A stretch of 64,000 bases of DNA from Trissonchulus latispiculum (GCA_030248195.1 JASAND010020063.1:40396-104395); one strand, 5' to 3'. Numbered from the stretch's first letter, positions 10,312 to 22,004 are shown. Program-made: numbers and translations. Notes: generated by a model not told the origin, from the letters alone.

Positions 10312-10469
10312 TTTGTTAAATTAAGAAAACCCGACTTTATACGATTTCATGTATATATTGAATAACATATGATGGTTATTACGAAAGTAACAAAAGATAT
10401 AGGTTTTGTAGTACAAGGATAAATCTCTTCTTAGTCTTTAAATTTAAAGGAAATTCATTCATCTTCACA
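10312..10469 (-). repeat. 5' LTR of BEL/Pao element 1
   Basis: Same 158 bp as the 3' LTR apart from about two substitutions. In sense orientation it is followed at once by pol codons instead of a primer-binding site and gag. Confidence 0.8.
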
Positions 10470-11518
10470 GAAGACATATTTTTATAGCATTTGCTTAATG
10501 TGAATGCAAAACATAATCAAGCTGTATAACGCCCTCCTAAGCATTTTCTAAAAAATTAGTTAAATTACTGTAATAAATCAAATGTTTGAGGGGAAGTTCT
10601 TCCAAAATAGTAATTGTTGCGAACGTGTTAATATGCGTGAAGCACTCACCAGTGTGTGATTTGGCTTTGTTTGTTGAGAAAACGCAAAACGGACAAATTT
10701 GAATCAGATTAGCAAGAAACCTTTCCTGTACACTAATTCTCGTAGTATCGAAATTTACCCACATCCTAGTACGAACTACGAATGAATGAATTCGAGCCGT
10801 TGTCACGGTGAAATTCTCCCCACCTCAACTTTCCAACCAATTTCTCGTTTAGAATAATTAGTTGAGAATCGAATGTTTAATTTGGGCCTGCGGATTTTTA
10901 TAAAATTATCATAGGCAAGGAGGGATTAACAGCTCATGCCATGAATTTTTCAATTATTTGCTGATGCATCACTTTTTGAGTAAAGTCGCTGTTGTAGAAG
11001 TGTTCAGTGGGAAAGAGTAAAGACTACACGTGATCATTACTGTAACTGTAGGCCTATTATATAGGTTATCTCTCACATTTGCTTTTCGGATTTGCCAGTG
11101 AACAAGCTTCGGCAAATATATATAATCAGTGGAGAAAACGGAGAAATTGTCCATTTCTCGCCGGTCTGGTTCTTACTGGAGGAAATAAAAATCTGTTAAT
11201 TTATTCATTCAACAAGAAGTTTGGCTAATTTAGTTAATTGAATTAAATTTAAACGTAAACTCTAAATAAATACTAAATTCTAGGTTTAATTTTTATTTTA
11301 AATTAAAAATTTAATTTATTTTATTTTAGTGAAATGTTTAGTACGATACAGAACGAGTAAAACTATGAAAATTAGGGCAGAGTTTACTACACGAGTAAAG
11401 TTTTAGCCGACCCATTCAGTTTAAACAGATGCCTTTTTGTTTATGACTAATTTCAACTCCCACTGCAGAATATTGTAAGGCAAGCAGGCATCGCAAAGAT
11501 TGATAAGCCTGATGTGAG

Positions 11519-11775
11519 AGTTCAGCTGATGGCCCTGTAGTGTAGTGTAGTGGGTTAGCACGTCTGTCGCGGGATCAGAAGGGCCGTGATTCGATCCCGG
11601 CTGGGCCAATTCTTTACGTTCAATGGTGAGTGAAAAGCTGAACCTCCGTCTTCCGTTCTCTCTTCTAGATCCTGTTTTCGTGGGTAAGAGGGTGCCTGAC
11701 GCTTCCCGTCTCGGACTTGTCCTTGGTTTCTTCTTGGTCCACCAGCCCTGGTAGAAGCGCTACAATATTAAAGAA
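11519..11775 (+). repeat. tRNA-derived SINE-like element
   Basis: The head 11531-11607 can form an acceptor stem (GGCCCTG / CTGGGCC, one mismatch). It has an A-box-like TAGTGGGTTAGCACG and a B-box TGATTCGATCCC. An unrelated body of about 150 bp follows, ending near CAATATTAAAGAAATAG. An 8-bp inverted pair GTTCAGCT / AGCTGAAC (11520 and 11636) brackets the head. It is not a functional tRNA: the D and anticodon arms do not fold normally. Confidence 0.6.
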
Positions 11776-11799
11776 ATAGCTGCTTCAAACCTTCAAATA

Positions 11800-12170
11800 T
11801 TCATGTTTAAGCTAGTTTCAGTCTCAGTTCCAGATTCAGGTTCAGTCAGCGGCCTAAAATAGTTTCAGTTTCAGTATCAGTTTCAGGTCTCCTCCCAAAA
11901 CAGTTTCAGTGTCAGTGACTGAAACCTGTAACAACCTGAAACCAGTTCAGTATCAGTTTCTGTCTGTGCCTGAAACAACTTCAGTCCGAGATTTAGGTCC
12001 ACACTGAAACTGGTTTCAGCTTCTGTTTCGGTTTCAGTAGTCAGTTTCAGGTCACCTCCCGAAATAGTTTCAGTTTAAATTTCAGTTTCAGTGTCTGAAG
12101 CTGAAAACTACCTATACAACTAGAAACCTAGTTTCGATTTCATTTTGTCTCAGTGCTTAAAACATCACTG
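11800..12170. repeat. TTTCAG-word array
   Basis: Dense repetition of GTTTCAGT and CTGAAAC permutations, the same word as the hAT-like element at 56373-57673 but more degenerate and without recognisable terminal repeats. Confidence 0.7.
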
Positions 12171-12721
12171 AGAAACTCAAGATTTGTCATAACTGTAGTT
12201 ATTAAAAATGACGCCATAGTGAACAGGACTAGAAATATTAAATGTTTACTCATAAAGATATTCAACTGGTTAATATGGAAGTTGACGTAGAACTCGAATT
12301 CTAAAAGTTATTGAGTCAATTTGAGTCAATTGAGTCATGACTATCAAAATACTAGAATTTTAGAAACTGTAGAACATAAGACAAAATAAAATATGGATGG
12401 ATATTTTCTAAGTTTCGAAGTAGAGATCAAAACTCGAAAATTTGAAAAGCATTCTAAACTCAAAATTCTAAAAATAAGTTATAATATCAAATTTAGGTAG
12501 GCATAATTTACGAAGTAAGTTTATGTATGTTAACATTTTTAAGAAAAACTAATCATTCATTTACACTGTAGGAATCATCATATTTTGATGAAATCCGGGG
12601 AAATGGAAACTTCCATTTATTCATTTAGAAAACTGGTCGTGGCTTGAAATTCCGGAAGTCAAAAGGCGCTGCCTCTCGGAGAAAGGTTACGTAATGCAAC
12701 TTCAGAATGAAAGAGAAACTA

Positions 12722-12729
12722 ATTTGCAT
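12722..12729 (+). promoter_or_regulatory. octamer ATTTGCAT, unit 1
   Basis: Perfect POU/octamer motif in AAACTAATTTGCATAT, 134 bp upstream of mini-exon copy 1. The motif is conserved in all five mini-exon copies. Confidence 0.45.
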
Positions 12730-12862
12730 ATGAGCAAGTGAAAATGAAGAATTTTTAACAAATTTCATTATTATCATTTCATTATGTCAATTATTAAATG
12801 CTATCACGTTTCAATTTATTTTTAATTTTTATTGCTATTTAATTTAATTAATTACCTTTCTG

Positions 12863-12875
12863 ATGGAAGCCAATG
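12863..12875 (+). CDS. candidate first coding mini-exon, copy 1 (A type)
   Basis: ATGGAAGCCAATG followed by GTAAGC at 12876: Met-Glu-Ala-Asn plus one base, ending in phase 1. Phase 1 is what exon 2 at 25304 requires. It is preceded by AT-rich sequence shared with the other copies. Confidence 0.45.
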
Positions 12876-13344
12876 GTAAGCTTTTCCGTTGCGACGAACA
12901 TTACTTTGTTGGTGGTACTCTGATCGATTGTGGAAAAGAAAATTCATTGTTTTTAAATTTCTCCACTAAAAAAGTTATTTTCCACTAAATACTAATCAAT
13001 TCCAACATCAAGGAAGACACACAACGCGAATGAATATTTTCGTGGTTAATTGTCATCAGAACCTTGATTTTATCTTTTAACACTGACTCGCATTCTACTG
13101 CTATCAGTTCATTGGGGTTTGGATCTTGACTTGACTATTATTTGGGGTCTTGGAACTGTACTTGATCTATCAAAATTCCTATCTTCTTTTCTTTTTCATG
13201 TTCTTTCTCTTTTTCAGTTCCTTTTCAGAAACCCAGTGAGTTTTCAGAAACGAACGAACAGAAAACGGTGGCGAATGGAAAAACGGTTTAGAACTAAAGT
13301 TTCTGCAATTAAAACTGTATGCGTTTTCTTGGGCAGTCACAGCG

Positions 13345-13480
13345 GAGTTGCGTAGAAAATTCCCTAGTCGGACCGGGCCTTTTGAACCAATGGGGCCGGG
13401 CCGAGCCCGATAGCTCGCTTCAAGACCCGGCGATCCCAGCGGTCCGATTAAGGCTGGTTCCGCAAACCTCGGCTGATCCT
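13345..13480. repeat. GGCCCGG-word island
   Basis: Short GC-rich stretch of GGGCCGGGCC-type words in AT-rich surroundings. No clear ends. Confidence 0.5.
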
Positions 13481-13581
13481 GGATACACACTTCCAGATCT
13501 GCGTTTGTCTTATCAAATCAATGTTGTTTATGTTACTAGTGATTGGAGAAACTTAACGTCAACGCTGAACGAACACAGTAG

Positions 13582-13952
13582 ATAGTAGAATTGTGCCGTT
13601 AAGAAATTTCCCGGCCCGGGCCCGGAAGCCCGATTCAAGGCCCGTCATACAAAAACAGTGTCAAACAATAGTTAGTGCTATGTATTACAACTTTGGACAA
13701 CTCCTGGAAGCTTCAATGCGTCTTTCTAATGCAAGGAATTTTGAAAAATTTTAAAATTTGCACAACAAAAATATGACCGGGCCTGGCCGGGCATGACCGG
13801 GCCTCCAAGGCCCGGCTGGCCCGGTAGGCACGTTTCGGGCCGGGCCTCCGCGGCTGACCGTGCCCGGGTTCCGGGCTGGGCCTGCTGAGCCAACAACCAG
13901 GCCCGGGCCCGGCCCGAGGCCCGATTCAAGGCCCGGGCACAACTCAACTAGA
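13582..13952. mobile_element. GC-word element (CCCGGGCC family), degraded
   Basis: Two CCCGGGCC-word blocks (about 13607-13650 and 13775-13945) lie between a TAGAATTGTGCC end and a GGGCACAACTCAACTA end. The flanks share TAGATAG. Probably related to the element at 5340-5784 but more decayed. Confidence 0.5.
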
Positions 13953-15617
13953 TAGCTCCTTCCTTACACACAAAAGACCAGATCTTTGTAGCTCCAGGCT
14001 TATACTTTCCAGCTTGGCCAACAGCCAATGCCCAAATATCAGGTCAACGGTCTGCCGATCCAGAAATGCGGTCAATGGTTTGCCAATGGTCGCTTCGGAA
14101 AACACCCAAGACTAGGATAATGCTGGAAACTTTAGGATCCACACACTATCGCAAGCGCAAGCAAAGTTGAATTTATGGTTGGAGTTGGTCTTTTCCTCCA
14201 CAAAAGCAACGCCAACCAACAAACCAACCGAATTCGTCTAGAAGGCAGGATCATACGCAATTTCATATTCTATTTGCTTTGACTCAGTTTTGAGTGCTAA
14301 TCCATCCAACATCCACCCGCGTAGGGTGTAGGCTGAAACTTTGCCCAGGAATGGCCGGGTCAAGCGCTAACTCATGTTTTGCTGGAAGTTCAGAAAAAAT
14401 TTGCTCAACGTCCGCAGAATATGAAAGTTCGTTTTCCTGCGTCAGGGATCGATGCGAAATGTAGATTACGTTTTCTGTCAATTCGAGTCCGCAGATAGAT
14501 CTATTGCTTCTGATGAGGTCGATATTTGTTGATCCTTCTAGATATCTTTTATATATTGCATTTACATAGAAGCACGGATCAATTCAGTGCATTTTCAAAA
14601 TGTCAAATTGAAAGGGAAATAAAATTTGAAATCGAAAATTAGAAAGATGTAAATTTCTAATTTGATTCCACCAATTTGGTACATAGGTAATAGCATGGGA
14701 TTTATGCAAATTGATATTTTTTCCAAGCAACGAAAAATGTTTTTTGTACAGAAGAAATTATCATTCCGATTTTTATGCAGCTTTAATGTCAAAATCAGAC
14801 TCCTTCTAGATTTAAATTCAAAATCAGAATCAAAACCAACAACACCACAGAGAAAGTGGAAAAAGCGACCGAAACATGAAACTTCCGCATGGTAGCTTTC
14901 ACAGTAGTAGTTTTAGCACAGTCCTTTTATGAAATGCCCCGCAAACTGTAAGACTATGTAATATTTCAAATTAGATTTCAAAATTTTATTGGTCATGTTA
15001 GGCATCATAGCTCGCCCATTCTATCTAATTTAAAAACCCAATTATATACCTGCAGTATTCAACAGTATGTCATTTGGCTTTGTTTGGTGGCAACACGGAA
15101 AACTGACAAATTTCAATCGGATTAGCAAGAAACTTTTCCTGTACACTAATCTCGTAGTTTTGAAATTTACCACCCAAATCCGAGAATTCGAGAGGAAAAC
15201 AGGTATTCGAATTAGAAAACGAAGAAGTTTAGGCAAACTAAAAAGAAAATATAAAATTAGGATGAATACCATAGACGAATTTCGTGCATTTTGAAAGTTT
15301 CAAAATAGAAATTAAAACTAGAAAATTTGAAAAACATTCGAAACTCAAAATTCTAAGTTTAAGTTCTAATATCAAATTTCGGAAGGCATATATAATTTAC
15401 AAAGAAGGTTGATGTATGTTAATGGTTTTTATCAAAACAGTAATCCATTTATTTATACTGTAGGAATCATCATTTTTTGTTGAAGTACGGCAATTTAAAT
15501 CTCGTTTTCGATCATTTGAAACTGGTGGTTACATGAAATTCATGAAGTAAAAAGCCGCTACTTCTCGGAGAAACGCTACGTAATGCAACGTAGTTTCAGA
15601 ATATGAATGAGAAACTA

Positions 15618-15625
15618 ATTTGCAT
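15618..15625 (+). promoter_or_regulatory. octamer ATTTGCAT, unit 2 A copy
   Basis: Same AAACTAATTTGCATAT context. A 779-bp insertion (15700-16478) separates it from its mini-exon; without the insertion the spacing would be about 147 bp. Confidence 0.4.
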
Positions 15626-15699
15626 ATCAACACGTGAAGAAGAATTTTATCAAATTTTATAAACTATGATTTCTAAACGCTATAAAGTTGAAGTTTTTA

Positions 15700-16478
15700 T
15701 ACCGCCGGAGGCGGTATACTTGTAATGGTTTGACCCATCTGAATTCCTATGTTTTGCACGTAAATCGCTTAGCGCGGAGGATTTCCGTCCTATCTTCAAC
15801 ACATGTCCCTGTTATGCAAGTTTTTTGCCCAACAATTTTTCTACGATTTTGCAATTTTTAGAGTATCATTACAGTCAATTTAGTTAATTTTCAATGCCCT
15901 GTAAATTGTTTTGCACACGATCACTCTCTGCCTTTTCTCATATTACCGAAAATCGGGCGTTATTTGCCTGTCACTTGATTGGCAGACTGGCAGAGGTTTA
16001 ACAGATCAATAAATCGCTAAAACTGATGTTACAATTTCCGTGTGCAAAGACTGATTTTGCGCTTGCACTGTATTTATTTCATTAGTGTTTGCTTTGCTTC
16101 AGAATTTAGATAAAATAAATTGTTTAAAATAAACATATATAGATTATGATAACATTAAATAGATAACATTATATAGATAAATGATAACTTTCTCTCTCGC
16201 AGTTTACTCGATAAAATCGCTATAGTCAGATTAGTGCAGTGGCTAGGGTGTCCGCTTGACACTGTTCCGGACACAGATCGAATCCTTCTTCCGGTATAAT
16301 TTTAGTTTCACAATTGGCAGTGGCAAATGGCAATAAAATACTCCCTTTCTTTTGTCTCAGAAACGGTAAATATCGGGGAGTTGAAACTAGTCAAAACCTA
16401 ACGTTACCGTACACTAGAACAGTTTGATGAAAACAAACAAAAAGTTAAAACACATAAATCCCAAACTCTACGGCGGTA
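15700..16478. mobile_element. PIF/Harbinger-like insertion with TTA target site
   Basis: Ends TACCGCCG and CGGCGGTA are inverted repeats, flanked by TTA (15697-15699 and 16479-16481). Just inside the left end TACCGCC-GGA-GGCGGTA folds on itself. Relative to the other A-type units this block is an insertion between octamer and mini-exon. No transposase frame. It contains a weak tRNA-like A/B box pair at about 16229-16300. Confidence 0.6.
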
Positions 16479-16554
16479 TTATTCCCCTTTTAAGGGCTAA
16501 CTTGTTTATAATTAGAATTTTTAATTTAATTAATTTATTAATTTGATTGCTTTC

Positions 16555-16567
16555 ATGGAATCCAGTG
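16555..16567 (+). CDS. candidate first coding mini-exon, copy 2 (A type)
   Basis: ATGGAATCCAGTG followed by GTAAGC: Met-Glu-Ser-Ser plus one base, phase 1. Its octamer is displaced by the inserted element, so this copy may be uncoupled from its promoter. Confidence 0.4.
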
Positions 16568-17879
16568 GTAAGCTTTTATCTTTTGCAAAATCCTTTACAA
16601 TAGCGTTACTGTATATAATTGGTTAAGAGGAAGAATAAATCTGAATATTTTGATCATTGTATGGGAATTTCCTCTGTATGTACAATCCTGTGTGAACTAG
16701 AATGAAAGCACACAAAGGAAATAAATGTTACAAATTGGCACAAGAACCTTGGTTTTATTGTATTGTTTGGAGCCTTCGAAGTGGACTTGACCCATTAGAA
16801 TTCCTATGCATGCACAGTTTTTAGAAACGAATGAACGAAAAACGAAGCAAATCGGGAAAGGGTTTAGAATTAGATCTAAAGTGAAGGTGTCTAATTGTGC
16901 TTAGAGATAGCGGAGAACTGCAGAAGTGAAACGGACAAAATAAAAGTTGTACTTTTATTTTATGCAGTATTTTTTTTAAATTTACGCCCGCACTGCGGTG
17001 AGACATTTTCCGGTTAACCAAATTCTCAACAATCAGCGAATGTCGTCTTCAGTTTTTCACCTCACCGATTGGTTGGGAAGGAAGTCTCCGTTTCTTGGTA
17101 GATCTGATTCACCATTAGTTGAGAATGAACATAGAACAAACTAGTGAACCTAATGAGTCAAACTTCGAAGGCTCGAATCCTATTCCGATCAAATTCTCGA
17201 CGGAAGTTTATTACCAATTAGCGGCAGTAAATACTTTTTCTCATCAAATATACAAAGCGCTTTCTTTGGTCATTCTGTTTTCAACAATTTCATGTATACA
17301 AATCTCTAGCCTATTCTGGTAATAGTCTAGTTAATCAAACTCAAAGCAGAAAGATTGACGGATCTTTTGTGCTTGTCTCCCCAGCCCTAACTTTTGATTT
17401 TTTTGACCAATAACTTTGAAATTTTGTATGGGTACCAATTTTGCATGTATTTTTAATTTTTGAATTCATCAGCCTCTAGTATGCACCCATACAAATTTCA
17501 AAGTTATTGGTAAAAAAAATCAAGTTAGGGCTGGGGGTGGAAGCGCAAAAGGTCCAGATTGACCAGATGAATTCAGTGATGCTAAAGTTGTGCCGAATCG
17601 TTGAAACTGTTAGAAGTTGAAGAAAAAAATTGACAAAAAATGGCTTTCTATTATAACTCGAAACCTTTACCGTTCCAAGTTCCAACAGAAAGAATGCCAA
17701 TTAAACGCAACTATGCTTTTTCTCCAACTCCTTTATCGAACTAAGCTAATCAGCAGTGGGAGAATTACGCGGACCTCTGACCAGTTAAAACGGGCAGGGC
17801 AGATTATAGAGCCATGAGCTCAAGCGATCCAAGTGAGGGTGAGGCCAAATAGAGATGACGATTTTGGCTCCTGGCTCGG

Positions 17880-17955
17880 CTTTACTCCCGAGCCGGGTCG
17901 AAGCGGAGAATTGAAACTCCGAGTCGAGCCGAGCCGAGTCGAGCCGAGCCCAGTG
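17880..17955. repeat. GAGCCGAG-word array
   Basis: Run of CCGAGTCGAGCCGAGCCGAG and similar. Counterparts at the matching place of unit 3 (19940-19985) and near 21455. Confidence 0.7.
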
Positions 17956-18742
17956 AAAAATTATAATTTGATCGAATCCCACTATCATATTTCTGATCTT
18001 GCTCAAACAAAATTCTGTTTTCAATTTTACAGCCTAATTTTCTATATTCGTTACATTTGTTCATACCATCAAAGGCAATTCTTTCTAAATTTGAATTGAA
18101 GTCAAAGTCAACATGTTTGGTGTAAATTTTTAGTTTTCATAAAGAATTTTACCCGTAAATTGTAAACCTTCAAGTGTTTCCAAGGTTTAGTACTATTTTT
18201 ATTTTGTCAGACAGCAAAAAGGTTGTATATATTTGCAGTATTCGAGATATACTATGATCTTGAAAGGTTAAACTGAAAATATTCTTGAATATAATTATGT
18301 ATAATGATCCTCGACTCAGTAAAGATCGTCGAAAAACAATGAAAGGTTCAAAAGAATTTTTACAATTCAAAATATTTTGTAAAAAATCTAAATTTTATTT
18401 TTGACTTTCCACAAATCTCCGTTTTTCTTATTCTGCGTAAAAATCCGACGAAGTTGCCCCATGCTTCCCTTCGGCGTTCATCGCAGTTCCTTTCGATATT
18501 TCATAGCATAAGTTAAGAATAAACTATGGAGGCACAACAGGCCTGAATCGATACCCGCCGGAATAGGGTACCAGTTTTAAAATCTTCTAGCTTTCGATCA
18601 ACGAAAAAGCGCCGCTACAACATCCATACACACCAACTTAAATTTGACAAGAATTTTAGAACTGATTCATGAGCACTGCGTACGGGAATAAATGTCAGTA
18701 CTCGAAGACAGACACAAGCCAGGTTCCAGTCATTGACAAACT

Positions 18743-18750
18743 AATTTGCA
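18743..18750 (+). promoter_or_regulatory. octamer ATTTGCAT, unit 2 B copy
   Basis: AAACTAATTTGCATAT, 113 bp upstream of the mini-exon at 18864. Confidence 0.45.
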
Positions 18751-18863
18751 TATCATTGTGTGTGGAAAATTTTAAATTTTCAGTAATTTTATTCTGCTAT
18801 CTATTTTAATGCTATCAAGTTGTGCTGTTTTTTTTAAATTTAATTTTTATTGTTCATTTTCAA

Positions 18864-18876
18864 ATGGAATCAAATG
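18864..18876 (+). CDS. candidate first coding mini-exon, copy 3 (B type)
   Basis: ATGGAATCAAATG followed by GTAAGGTGTTGAAA: Met-Glu-Ser-Asn plus one base, phase 1. Identical over the coding part and donor to copy 5 at 21992. Confidence 0.5.
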
Positions 18877-19156
18877 GTAAGGTGTTGAAAAATTACTTTG
18901 GAATATAAGTTCTAATGTCAAATTTCGGTAGGCATAATTTACGAAGAATTAATGTGTATGGATATTTTTTATTAAAAATAATCGTCCATTTACAATGGAG
19001 GAATCATGATTTTTTGTTGAAATTGCGGGAATTTAAATCTTGAACTCAATCATATAAAAACTGGTGGTTGCATGAAATTCCTGAAGTCAAAAGCCGCTGC
19101 TTTTCGGAGCAATGTTACGTAATGCAACTTAGTTTCAGAAAATGAATAAGAAACTA

Positions 19157-19164
19157 ATTTGCAT
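19157..19164 (+). promoter_or_regulatory. octamer ATTTGCAT, unit 3 A copy
   Basis: AAACTAATTTGCATAT, about 125 bp upstream of the mini-exon at 19290. Confidence 0.45.
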
Positions 19165-19289
19165 ATCAGTACGTGAAGAAGAATTTTATCAAATTGAATT
19201 AGCTATGATTTCTAAATGCTGTCAAGTTGAAGTTATTTTTATTTTTAATTTTTATTATTTAATTAATTTATTAATTTAATTGTGCTTTC

Positions 19290-19302
19290 ATGGAATCCAA
19301 TG
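19290..19302 (+). CDS. candidate first coding mini-exon, copy 4 (A type)
   Basis: ATGGAATCCAATG followed by GTAAGC: Met-Glu-Ser-Asn plus one base, phase 1. Confidence 0.5.
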
Positions 19303-20397
19303 GTAAGCTTTCTCGTTTTTCAACAGCCTTTACATTATTGGTACTGTATATAAGTGGTTGAGAAGGAAACTAATTAATTTTTTGATCATTGTACGAAACT
19401 TTCCTCATTTCAAACCATCAATAGAACTAGAATAGAGTACCTATTGACTCAAATTCGAAGGCTCGAACCCTATTCCACGTGCACCAATAGCGGCATTATA
19501 CGTAATAGTACTTATTCACGTCAAATAGACAAAGCGCTTCTTATGGCCACTCTATTATCTATTTTCATCTCTAACCTTAAAAATTTCATTTAACTCTGGT
19601 TTATCCTGGTAGCCTAATTAATCGAATTGAAAGCGGAAAGATTGACAAGACGAATTCAGCGATGCTAGGGTTGTGTGAAGTGGTTGAAACTGCCAAAAGT
19701 TGGAGTCGAAAATTGACAAAAAACGGTTTTCTATTGTGGCTAATCTTTACAGTTCCAACAGAAAGAATGCCAAATAAACGCAACTATGCTTTTTCTCCGA
19801 CTCCTCATCGAAGTGATAGAGCTATGAAAACTAAGCCAATGAGCAGCGGGAGAATTACGCGGACCACGGACTAGTTAAAAAGGGCAGGGCAGACTAACTG
19901 AAGGTGAGGCCAATTTGAGATGAGCATTTTGGCTCGCGGCTCCATCTTGAACCTCGAACCGAGCCGAGCCGAGCCGAGTCGACCCCAATGAATAATTGTG
20001 ATTCGACCGCACTTCAAATTGCCAACAATCTCAGTGAAGACTGTATTCTGTTTCCAATTTTACACTCTAATTTTCAAATTCGTTAGCTTTCTTCATACCT
20101 TCCGTTCCGAGCCTATTTTTTCTAAATGTTAAGCTGGCTTCGAATCGAAGTCAATGTGTGTGGTGTATATTTTCAGTAAGAAGGATTTGTGACTTATTTC
20201 ATTTCATCTGTACTCATAACTTTGGATTTATAAAAACTTTTACGCGTAAATTCCCATGTTTCCAGGTTTTCGTACTAATTTTATGTTATCAGATAGCAAA
20301 AAGTTGTATAATTTGTCGCATTCGAGAAATACTATGATATTGAAGGTTAAATTAAAATTATTATTGAATATAAATATGTATAAAGGTCTTCCACTTA

Positions 20398-20959
20398 GGC
20401 CCTATTTCTTTAAAGATTAAACGGATTAGATTAAAATTAATCCACATTAAAGAAATAGCACATCGGATTAAACGGATTAAAATTTAATCCAGCGAGTTAA
20501 ACGAGTTAAACAGATTAAATTTAATCCTATTTCTTTAATGCACCTAGGATTAAAATTTTAATCTAATCCTGTTTCTTTATTCACACTTCGGCTTAAAACA
20601 TCAACGAGTTAATTTTAATCCGACCTGCTTAATCGCTGTTTCTTTAAAGATTAATTTTAATCCGTTTAATCCGCCGCCTGTATTTTCAACTAGTTTTTAA
20701 TCCCCGTGCAGCTACGCGGATTAAACGGATTAAAAGTTGGCGGATTAAAATTTTTAATCGCTGTTTCTTTAATGGCGGATTAAACGGATTAAAACCAACT
20801 CGTTTAATCCGCGGATTAAAAATGGTCGGATTAAACGAGTTAATTTTAACCCGTTTAGTCCGTTTAATCCGGCATTAAAGAAATAGCATTTAAAAGTTTA
20901 ATCCGGCTGATTTTTAATCCGTTTAATCCGACCATTTTAATCTTTAAAGAAATAGGCCC
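20398..20959. mobile_element. PIF/Harbinger-like element filled with GGATTAAA words
   Basis: Flanked by TTA on both sides (20395-20397, 20960-20962). Inverted ends GGCCCTATTTCTTTAAAGAT and its near-complement (one mismatch). The interior of about 500 bp is almost only GGATTAAA, ACGGATTAAA and TTTAATCCG permutations, with the terminal TTTCTTTAA repeated internally several times. No coding frame. Confidence 0.8.
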
Positions 20960-21234
20960 TTAGATAAGATCGTCGGAAAGCAGTTGCGAGGTTCCAACGA
21001 ATTTTAACACTTCATAAAATTGTGTACAGTTCCTTTCGATATTGTACTGTATAGCTTTGTTAAGAGTAAATTTTGGAGGCAAAACATGACTGAATGGCGG
21101 AATAATGTCGGCGGAATGATGTCCTAGTTTACTGGAGCCATGCCTTCACCTAATACCAGTATCACTAAATCTAGATAATTGCAGTCGCTGGAGCTCGCGT
21201 CACGCAGTGTGTCGCTAATGTTGGTATTTTGACT

Positions 21235-21412
21235 TGGGGCCTTTTGAAGAAAGGTAGAGTATACTAGAGTAGCGTTAAAATTAGCTGTTTTAACTCGTTT
21301 TAACCCCCTCTTAGGCCTGAGTTTTCCTCTTTTAACTGCTTCATGAAAAAGATGGAGTTAATTTTAACTCTACTTTACCTTTCTTGAAAGGCTCTAAGGC
21401 AACGTGGAAATA
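21235..21412. mobile_element. small foldback element, GTTAAAATTAAC words
   Basis: GGCCTTTTGAAGAAAGGTAG at the left and the complement of CTTTCAAGAAAGGTAAAGTA at the right. A second, cleaner copy lies at 43735-43955. Confidence 0.6.
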
Positions 21413-21870
21413 ATCGAAATTCGGGTCAGCAGGACGAATTTTAAATGTCAAGCTTGGCGAGCCGAGCCGAGCCGACCTCAGTTTGTCGGAAAGTCCGACT
21501 CTTCCTCATTTCTTTGACCAATTAGGCTAATGTAACCGAAGGCAACACTACATTTTATTGCCTACTAAAAAAGTGGCCAGTCTCCGAGCCGAGATTAATG
21601 ACGATATCTGAGTAGAATACAGCTTGTAAATATCATAAATTTTGCAGTTTTGAAATCTTCCAGCTTTCGATCAAAAACATCAATGCGCACCAACGTCTTG
21701 CAGACTACAAATTTGAGAGCAACTTTGAAAATTCATGAACCGGTTCCTGAAAACGTAAAAATGAAATATAATCCAAATGCTTGAATTGAGACTAAAGTTT
21801 TAACACTGCATATGGAACAAACGTCAGTAGTGGAAGTCATGCAAGCCTGGATCGAAGAATTCACAAACTA

Positions 21871-21878
21871 ATTTGCAT
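21871..21878 (+). promoter_or_regulatory. octamer ATTTGCAT, unit 3 B copy
   Basis: AAACTAATTTGCATAT, 113 bp upstream of the mini-exon at 21992, the same spacing as the other B copy. Confidence 0.5.
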
Positions 21879-21991
21879 ATCTTTTTGTGCGGAAAATTTT
21901 ATATTTTCAGTATTTTTATTCTGGTATCATTTTTAAAGCTATCAACTTGTGTTAATTTTTATTAATTTAATTTTTATTGTTGATTTTTTAA

Positions 21992-22004
21992 ATGGAATCA
22001 AATG
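21992..22004 (+). CDS. candidate first coding mini-exon, copy 5 (B type), nearest to exon 2
   Basis: ATGGAATCAAATG followed by GTAAGG, phase 1. It is the closest copy to exon 2 (3.3 kb away) and keeps its octamer, so I used it for the gene model. Joining it to 25304 reads Met-Glu-Ser-Asn-Gly-Gly-Arg-Lys in frame. Which copy or copies are really used is unknown. Confidence 0.5.

Larger units (their letters stand above)
7885..10469 (-). mobile_element. internally deleted BEL/Pao LTR retrotransposon
   Basis: Two 158-bp direct repeats (7885-8042 and 10312-10469) differ at about two bases. They bracket a minus-strand frame with BEL/Pao RNase H tail, integrase and C-terminal domain. The flanks share GAAGA (7880-7884 and 10470-10474), a plausible 5-bp target duplication. 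Gag, protease, reverse transcriptase and most of RNase H are absent: the upstream LTR runs directly into RNase H codons. The near-identical LTRs suggest the deleted form moved recently or was deleted after a recent insertion. Confidence 0.85.
10640..15060 (+). repeat. duplicated 5' unit 1 of the zinc-finger gene (oldest, most diverged)
   Basis: Blocks of this unit recur in order in unit 2. TTGGCTTTGTTTG plus GATTAGCAAGAAAC is at about 10660-10720 and 15070-15130. CACTGTAGGAATCATCAT through the octamer and mini-exon is at 12565-12890 and 15460-16575. AGAACCTTG...TTTTA and the TTTTCAGAAACGAACGAAC / TTTTTAGAAACGAATGAAC pair are at about 13060-13290 and 16742-16880. Intervening stretches are insertions. 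Confidence 0.65.
15060..18890 (+). repeat. duplicated 5' unit 2
   Basis: Contains an A-type mini-exon (16555) followed by a B-type mini-exon (18864). The stretch 17119-18890 matches 19420-22015 of unit 3 in order, allowing for one 562-bp insertion in unit 3. Shared blocks include TTCGAAGGCTCGAA, AGAATGCCAA with TAAACGCAACTATGC, a GAGCCGAG word array, TTTCCAAGGTTTAGTACTA and AGCTTTCGATCAACG. Confidence 0.75.

Noticed and set aside
11531..11607. Functional tRNA gene
   Set aside because: B-box and acceptor are fair, but the D and anticodon arms cannot fold normally and a SINE-like body follows.
16229..16300. tRNA gene inside the 15700-16478 insertion
   Set aside because: Only weak A-box and AGATCGAATCC B-box similarity; no acceptor stem.
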